Positions 57,387-64,000 of a stretch of DNA of 64,000 nt are shown piece after piece. Numbering within the stretch: the first letter of the stretch is position 1; every line of letters begins with the position of its first letter. Source of the stretch: Erigeron canadensis (lineage: Eukaryota > Streptophyta > Magnoliopsida > Asterales > Asteraceae); the NCBI RefSeq assembly GCF_010389155.1, contig NC_057761.1:49772213-49836212 (forward strand), given 5' to 3'. The notes under the pieces were generated by a model that saw nothing but the letters and a program-made list of their open reading frames with translations, had not been told where the DNA came from and did no database searches. Made by a program: the position numbers and the translations under genes.

Positions 57387-58304
57387 AATAAAATAAAGAT
57401 AGTATCATTTGGTTAGTCGAAATTTCGATTGGAACCAAATCAGAAACTATATATATTACTACCTATAAATCATTTATTAATTTTTTTTTAATATACAAAA
57501 TTCAAGTTATAACATATTACACTATTCAATGCATGTTGTACAGTTGACCAAACCCGTGTTTTTTTTATAAAAAAAAAAGCTTTGAATTACTTGTTAATAT
57601 TAGCTTATGTTGTTTTAACCGAAATCGCGCTAGAGATCAAGCCCCCTCACCGAATAGATCAATTTAACCCCTTAATGAGAAACTATTATTATTACCCAAA
57701 GATCTGGAAAATGAAAACTTACTCATATATCCATCATAAATAAAAATTATATATTTGTAACCACCCCTAAATATGTATAAGCTGGAATCAAAATCACATT
57801 AACTATTACAACATCTATCTATATTTTTTTATAAAAGAAACTGAGACTCCCTTTCTAAAGCTTTTAAGAACCTGATATGTCTAATTTACCTTTCATTTTA
57901 ATACATTCTTATTCTCATTCTATACATTGTAACTAAAATACTCTTACAATGTCACACACAAAACACATAACAAAAACTCTAACTCATAGTTCGCCTCCCC
58001 CTTTCACATTCTAGTACAACATTATTACTACCTATAATGCATTCAACGTTTTTTGTTTTTGTTTTTTTGTGTTTTTTGTTTACAAAACTTAAGTTTCAAC
58101 GCATTAGGTACACTCTTCGATACATGTTATACAATTGATCAAATACGTTCATGTTAGTATGTAACATTGTTTTAATTACACCATCAAGTATTTTTAAGTC
58201 TAAGTTAATATCAATTATCTAAAGTTTATATTATAGATAAATCATTTGATTTAATAAAACTAATTAATCAAGTTTTATTTAAACAAAATTGTTATAAATC
58301 CTCT
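57387..58304. other. Spacer with an orphan Helitron-type 5' end
   Basis: 57818 onward (TCTATATTTTTTTATAAAAG after A) looks like another Helitron start, but no 3' end follows. Otherwise AT-rich without genes. Confidence 0.35.
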
Positions 58305-58307
58305 TAA

Positions 58308-58614
58308 GAGCACTCCGAATTGTCTCTCCCAATACACCTAATACATTGTGATATCAGCGTCACATCATCAAATTTTCTTCCTAATACATTTTCTCTTAAT
58401 TTACACTTAACACCCAATACATCATATATATATTCCAACGCCCACAATTTAAATTAATAAATATATGTTTGTGAGAGTAGGATTTAAGAAAAAAAAAACT
58501 CCCAGTACACTCCATGGTCACCACCCCAATTTCTCCTAATACACTCCCCTCCCAATGGTGTTCAAGTGAATACACTCCCAATACATTCTCAATACACTCC
58601 CATTGACAACGCTC
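58308..58614. mobile_element. Harbinger/Tourist-type MITE (307 bp)
   Basis: Ends GAGCACTCCGAATTG and, on the complement, GAGCGTTGTCAATGGGAGTG. TAA flanks both ends (58305-58307, 58615-58617). The interior repeats aatacactccc, reflecting inverted subterminal repeats. Confidence 0.8.
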
Positions 58615-58650
58615 TAATCTCTTTATATCAGTTGTGAAGGAGCAAGAACA

Positions 58651-60238
58651 TCTATAATATAACTAAAAGAGGAGGTTAGGGGTACACTTGGCATCCCTAA
58701 TCCTCCTTCTTTAACCTAATACTCTCTTCTTATTACCTTTATTTTTTTTTTAATATTTATTAAATAAATGGCCGACCTAAAAAAATAAATAAATAAATAA
58801 ATGGCCAACCTTTAATAAAAATTTTATAAAAAAAATTATTTTTATTACTATTATCTATATATACCACATAAAAAAACCATCACATATTTTCAACAAAAAA
58901 TAAAGTCTACGACAAAAAGAAAAAAAAAACTACGATTGACTACCAGAAATACTTTGTTCATATTTAATCACTATTATTATTATTTAACATTGAACTTTTA
59001 TGTAATTGTTATTATTATCTCTTTTAATTTAGTTTGTTGTACATTATAGGTTCATTATGACTTCTTATTCAACAACAAAAAATAAGACCACATTAGTCAT
59101 CTTCAAAATCTTAAGCCAACATGACAACCATCATCTATGACTCCGTGTTGTGCATGTATGAATTGTTTCGGAGTGTAACAACCCGAAGAAAATCAAAATG
59201 TTCGAGATGGTCCGTGTTGGTATGTATTTTTCAAATTATATACTGTACACTTTTTGTTTCTCTTTTTGTTGATTTTTTTTCTTTTTGTTAAGCTTAACTC
59301 TAAATCGTTTAGTCTAAAATTGTTGTTTGTGTTTGTAGTAAGTTTAGATATAACATACTGCAAAATTTTTATTTAACTAAAGTTGAAAAAAAAAACAGAG
59401 TAAACTGGAATCAATATTTATATGGAGTTAATTTTCATATGCTTCTTCTTTAGCTTTCGTAGTAATTAAGTTGTGATATTGGTCATATTTATGGTTGCTC
59501 GAATCATACCGATACTGTGTAAATTTTTTAAATCGTCTATATTTGATGGAAACCAAAAGAAATTAGTGTTTGCTCGCTAGCTTTTCGTTGCATAAGAAAA
59601 ACACTCTTGAATAGCTTTGACTAAAAGAACATTAAAAGTTGTCATCAAGAATCAATTTAATAAAATTAATATAGAGATTTATGAAGCAGAAACTTACCCA
59701 TCAAAAATTAGTACTTGATCTTTGTACGCAATGCAACTTCTTTATTTTTTAATTATTAATATATGTTTATGTTTATTGATTATTACTTGATCTTTGTTGC
59801 ATAAGAAAAACACTCTTGAATTAGGACAGTGATGACGACGACATTTTGTCAGCAAGTGAAGCTGAAACAAATTCAGATTTTAATCAAGATGATGAAGATT
59901 CTGACGAAACTGATGTTTATGATGAAATGCTTAATAGCGATGAAACCAATGATGAAGGTGAATAAAACTATTTAAATGAATCAAAAGACGGTCCTATGTT
60001 TTATACCGATTATTCTGATAATGAGTACGATTTTGAAATGTATGATAGGCCTTCCCCGAACGATTAGTTTATTACGCATTACTTCTTCAACCTTTTGCCT
60101 TATTTGAATCGTTTTATGTTTTATTTTTATGTATTTTAATTTAATTCAGTATCTATTTAATATACTTAAATTTCAATTTTTTAGTTTTGATTAATATATT
60201 TTGAGACTATCCGTCCATTGGACGGACCTGAGCACTAG
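58651..60238 (+). mobile_element. Non-autonomous Helitron, 1.6 kb
   Basis: The 5' end TCTATAATATAACTAAAAG follows A. The 3' end has the hairpin CCGTCCATTGGACGG, then ACCTGAGCA and CTAG (60235-60238), followed by T. The last bases (GCACTAG) match Helitron B at 13263. It holds a gene-like fragment near its 3' part and no helicase. Confidence 0.75.
59825..60067 (+). pseudogene. Acidic exon-like fragment inside the Helitron
   Basis: After an AG acceptor (cttgaattag) the frame reads DSDDDDILSASEAETNSDFN and continues D/E/S-rich to a TAA at 59963-59965. The same frame then runs on (KDGPMFYTDYSDNEYDFEMY) to a TAG at 60065-60067. It looks like the last exon of a protein with an acidic C-terminus, carried by the Helitron and since interrupted. 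The donor protein is not recognised. Confidence 0.45.
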
Positions 60239-63104
60239 TATTATTATATAGCGGGATTTAGAAGAAAGAAACCATACCTGATCGAGTAATAAAGATCGTT
60301 GGTAAATTTTCTTAAAATTTTGAGAATTAGGCAAAAATTAAGTGGATTTTGCAAACAGGTATGTTAAAAGCAAAATTTATCATACAGTGATGCATAAATT
60401 AAAATGTCTGTTGATAAATGTACGTAAAGGAAAGATTAAACCAACGTAACGCTTTGATAGTTCAATTCATGGATTAATATTCTCCATAGAAACCATTATT
60501 GACTTTTTGGCACATCTTTTTTGATAATGACAATCCTATAAGCTTAGCATGTATATATTTCCCATACTTGGAAACTCTCCAGCCATCAAAATGTTTGTGT
60601 TCAGGTTTAGCATAACATTTATATTGATGGTTACTCTTCAGTTTCACTTGGGGCCTAACCCCACATACTTATTTGGCCACAATCATCACATTAATTCAAC
60701 AAATAGACGGGTCATATGCGATTTTACTTACATCATGTATAACTCCACAACTGTCGAAGTCCTAAACTTGTGTTGGGCACTATAACTCTATAAGTTACCG
60801 ATTTATTAAAATTTGAAATATATATTAGTGTTGGATGATAATCTCAAAATGGTCGCGAATATATATTTTCTCATAAGAGCTTTTAAATTCGAACCATTAC
60901 TAGTAAGCTTTATGAAAGCCAAATATAGTTGAAAAAAATAATAATGATATGCTATCGGACTATATACATTCGAACAAAAAAGACATGTCATATATATAGT
61001 AAAAAGTTAGAATATATATATTTTGGAAAGGCAGTAAATTTATACGCCATTATAATCTCCATGAAAGAACCCCACGAGACCTTATCGAATAAAAAAAGAA
61101 AAGAAAAAGATATGTCTATTTATAGTTTTGGGTTTTTTTGTTTTTTGTTTTTAATCTCAAATGAACAGTACAATACCAAAAAAAATGGAAATCACAAAAT
61201 TATATGTGTGTTCATTGTCAACATGTCTATCTAGCTTCATATGTAAAAATATATTCGAAGAAAACACAAATTGGAACTTAATTAAAATTTGTGTCTTTTA
61301 ATTTGTTCGATCGCATGCAAATGATTCGAACCTAGCTTTGAATTTATTTAATTAAATCACACTTGCTATAAAACTGTATCCTTTATCCTCTTATAAGTAA
61401 AAATATATAATCTAGACAGCGGCAATAATGAAGATCAAGGTGACAAAAAACAAGATGATCACATGACAAAGAAAGTTGAGAATTGCATCCACATATAAAA
61501 GCTTGAACCAATTTAGTAAATGATAAGATATGAACCATGGTCCATGTTATGTTGGATAGGATGGGGGTGGGGTGCATGGTTAGCTAGGGCTCATTATCAT
61601 TCTCACATGGATGTTTTCTTAACTACCCACCCAAATGGTTATGCTAGTGTTCAGACAAGAATATACAAAATAAAAGGTTTTGGTGGATGTGTTGGGTATA
61701 TCTTGATTACTTACTGGAAAGGTTGATAAAAAATAGAGGGTGATAAAACTTAGGCAATGTTTGGTATGGGTAGTTTGTGAATGAGATTTGGGTTTTATAA
61801 TGATATATTGATATCAGTAGTTTGCTTGGTTAATTAGGGGTGAAAGGATTTAAAAGTTTGCAATCAAACCCATAAAGTAGTTAGTTTTATTTTTAAGAAT
61901 CCAAAAACATCTCTAATTGTAGTTTGAAAATCAGTTAACATGTTAGAGTTAAAAGATTTACTGTGTGAAAAGTTTGGGGTTTAATAGGCTCGTGCGTTTG
62001 TCATTCTTGGGCCCTGGTCACTCACTCGCTGGTTATAAAAAAGTCCAATATACTACATGATTAACGGTAGCAAAAATAAAAAGTTCATGAGTTCCGTATT
62101 AGTACAAGCATTAAGATTACTTTGACTTCCCATATATAGTTGCATGTGTTGAAAATACCTAATTATATCCATTAAAACCTTTATATATGTTACGTACGGA
62201 AAGCGTAAAGTTTGACTAAGATTACAACTGAAACCTACCTTTTTATAGTATTGGGGTGATTAATCTCATTGGTACAAAACTTTTGCCTCTACTACAATAA
62301 TTGTTAAGTTTGTTCAATTCTCTTTTCTTTTTAAAACTATCAATCTAAATCTAAATAGCTCTTCTCATAACCTGCATATCATCCGTAACTGAAGATCTAG
62401 AAGTTTATGAGGTCGGGAACCTAGCTAATGCACTAGTTAAACATAAATTGCATAAAGAATAAATAGATTTCCACCATTTAACAAAAATAAAAAATAAAAA
62501 ATGAGAATGGGTGTTAAGTGTTAACCACCCTAATCCTATGGAGGATCCCCAATGATCCATGAGTCAAGTACACTCGTGAAGCATAATATACAATATACTC
62601 GTATTAACAAACAGATAAAAACACCGTTTGGCTACTTCTGGGGTAGCAGCTTATTGAGCACATTTAGCCTATTTAGGACCAAAATGTCAAAGCTTTTAGT
62701 TTAATACTTTAATTTACTTAATAAAACACAATTAAGAATGTTTAGTTTAGGCCAGCTAAGAGCCATAATCTAATAATTTAGCATTAAAGCGTTTCGGAAT
62801 GAACCAAACAAAACAAACCAAATTAACATAAAGAACAAATTTAGTATTCATTATTGGAGCAAATGGGAAACTATGTGCATTCAACGAGTAGTTTAAGCAC
62901 AAGTTGGAATCCTAAATCACCATTTAGTGAGATATGAATCATTATGCAATTAACTGATGTAAGATAGTTAACACTATATCTATTAAGAAAAGTAATTACG
63001 TAATTGATTTTTAAGAACTAAGATTAAGGAGTCATTGCTCTTATCTAAAACTAAATTTATATTTGTTAATCCTTGCTCCTAACATGTACGTAATATAAAT
63101 TAGA
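60239..63104. other. Gene-free interval
   Basis: No recognised genes; short frames at 60549-60785 and 61520-61726 show no family features. 62610-62830 (caccgtttggctacttctgg ... aatgaaccaaac) could be an old TIR element, but its ends do not pair well. Confidence 0.4.
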
Positions 63105-64000
63105 GTAAATTACACTTTTCGTCCCTGAAGTTGACACGTTTTTCACTTTTTGTCCCTTAAGTGAAAAAATTACAATTTTGACCTTAAAGTTGGCAGATTT
63201 TTTCAATCATCGTCCCTCGCCAAATGTCGTTAAGTTTCAGCCGTTAAGTCGAACACGTGCAAAACACGTGAGGGGCTGAAACTGCAAAAAATGACAAGTT
63301 CAGGGACGAAAACTGAAATTTACTTTTCTGTTGTTATTATCTTCATCTTCTCCGGCTAACTTTCGTCGGAAAATTCGCTGGAAAACTTAAAATGCCAATA
63401 TCTCACTCGTTTCTTCGAATTAGACCACGAAACCACCACCAAACTTCTCAAATATAATTTTCGCACGAATCATAACCAAAAGATTTGAGTTGCAGGGGCT
63501 TGTCAGGCCTCCTGGTCCTTTCGTCCATCTTTGCTCCTTCTTTATATATATTTCTAATTTTTCGATCTTATGTCTTTGCCTAATTGACAAAAATCAGACC
63601 CACATGAAGGTCTCTCCCCATTTTGTACTTTTCTTTTTGGTGCAGACCATTGGTGTCTTAGTGAGAAACACGTACACCTAATCCAACATGGACTTATTTG
63701 CGAAAACAGAAATATTGCATTCTTGGAACAAACTAAATCGTACAGAAATATTGCTCAAAATCCATGTTATGGGTATTTTGAGTTTTCTGGCAAGTGTTGA
63801 ATCTGAAATCTTTTGGTTATGATTCATACGGAAATTAATTTTGAGAAATTTAGTGGTGGTTTCATGGTCTAATTCGAAGAAATGAGTGAGATATCGGCAT
63901 TTTAAGTTTTCCGGCGAATTTTCAGACGAAAATCAGCCGGAAAAGATGAAGATGATGACAATAGAAAAGTAAATTTCAATTTTTGTCCATGAACTTGTCA
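63105..64000. mobile_element. Large inverted-repeat element, truncated by the window end
   Basis: The left arm from about 63105 (gagtaaattacacttttcgtccc) is matched in inverted orientation by sequence running to the last base. Pairs include GACAAGTTCA(GGG)ACGAAAA with the final TTTTGTCCATGAACTTGTCA, CTTCATCTTCTCCGGCT with AGCCGGAAAAGATGAAGA, and AGACCACGAAACCACCACCA with TGGTGGTTTCATGGTCT. The loop is about 63500-63790. Arms exceed 300 bp, as in Mutator-type or foldback elements. The outer right part lies beyond the window. Confidence 0.75.

Noticed and set aside
60549..60785. 78-codon frame with a hydrophobic stretch
   Set aside because: Could mimic a signal peptide, but there is no family motif or gene context.
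61383..61726. Overlapping frames on both strands rich in W, H and C
   Set aside because: Neither strand gives a recognisable domain; equal plausibility on both strands argues against coding.
1..64000. CRISPR arrays, bacterial operons, ribosome binding sites, canonical tRNA or rRNA genes
   Set aside because: The window is plant nuclear DNA; the only tRNA-like sequences are the heads of SINEs, which lack a full cloverleaf.

Overview
The window is nuclear DNA of a flowering plant. It is AT-rich and intron-rich, its genes lie on both strands with GT-AG introns, and most of the space between genes is made of small transposons. The gene families present (NIN-like protein, CLE peptide, LURP-one-related protein, LRR receptor kinase, jacalin lectin, menthol-type SDR) are plant families. 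The style of the repeats and the small jacalin lectins would fit a eudicot such as an Asteraceae member, but that is inference; nothing here identifies the species.

Layout. 0.4-1.4 kb: a dead jacalin lectin copy broken by a hAT element. 2.6-5.2 kb: a NIN-like-protein (NLP) relative without an RWP-RK domain and with an in-frame TGA, followed by two SINEs (5.2-6.2 kb). 7.4-8.3 kb: an intact jacalin lectin, tandem relative of the dead copy. 8.9-10.8 kb: a Mutator-type MITE and a PIF/Harbinger transposase stopped by only two nonsense codons. 12.5-17.0 kb: a ten-exon stress-responsive A/B-barrel (UP3-like) gene whose second intron holds two Helitrons, one carrying RPA-like exons. 21.0-21.3 kb: a CLE signalling peptide. 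22.8-24.0 kb: an intact four-exon SDR, with a decayed copy at 29.9-31.2 kb; between them lie a Helitron and a degenerate composite repeat. 32.1-36.1 kb (minus): an eleven-exon LRR receptor-like pseudokinase. 37.3-50.5 kb: a transposon field of Helitrons, a 962-bp Mutator-type element with long inverted repeats, hAT and Harbinger elements. 55.6-56.3 kb: a two-exon LURP-one-related gene. 56.5-60.2 kb: more MITEs and Helitrons, one with an acidic exon-like fragment. 63.1 kb to the end: the left arm and loop of a large inverted-repeat element cut by the window edge.

The host genes do not form a pathway; they are ordinary single genes and two local tandem duplications (lectin, SDR), each with one intact and one broken member. 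What stands out is the sharpness of many transposon borders (target-site duplications of 8 bp for hAT, 9 bp for Mutator-type, TAA for Harbinger, 9-15 bp for SINE/LINE, A|T for Helitrons) and the repeated end-to-end packing of Helitrons. Exon coordinates were derived by hand from splice consensus and frame continuity. I saw no convincing novel system; the most unusual gene is the RWP-RK-less NLP relative.
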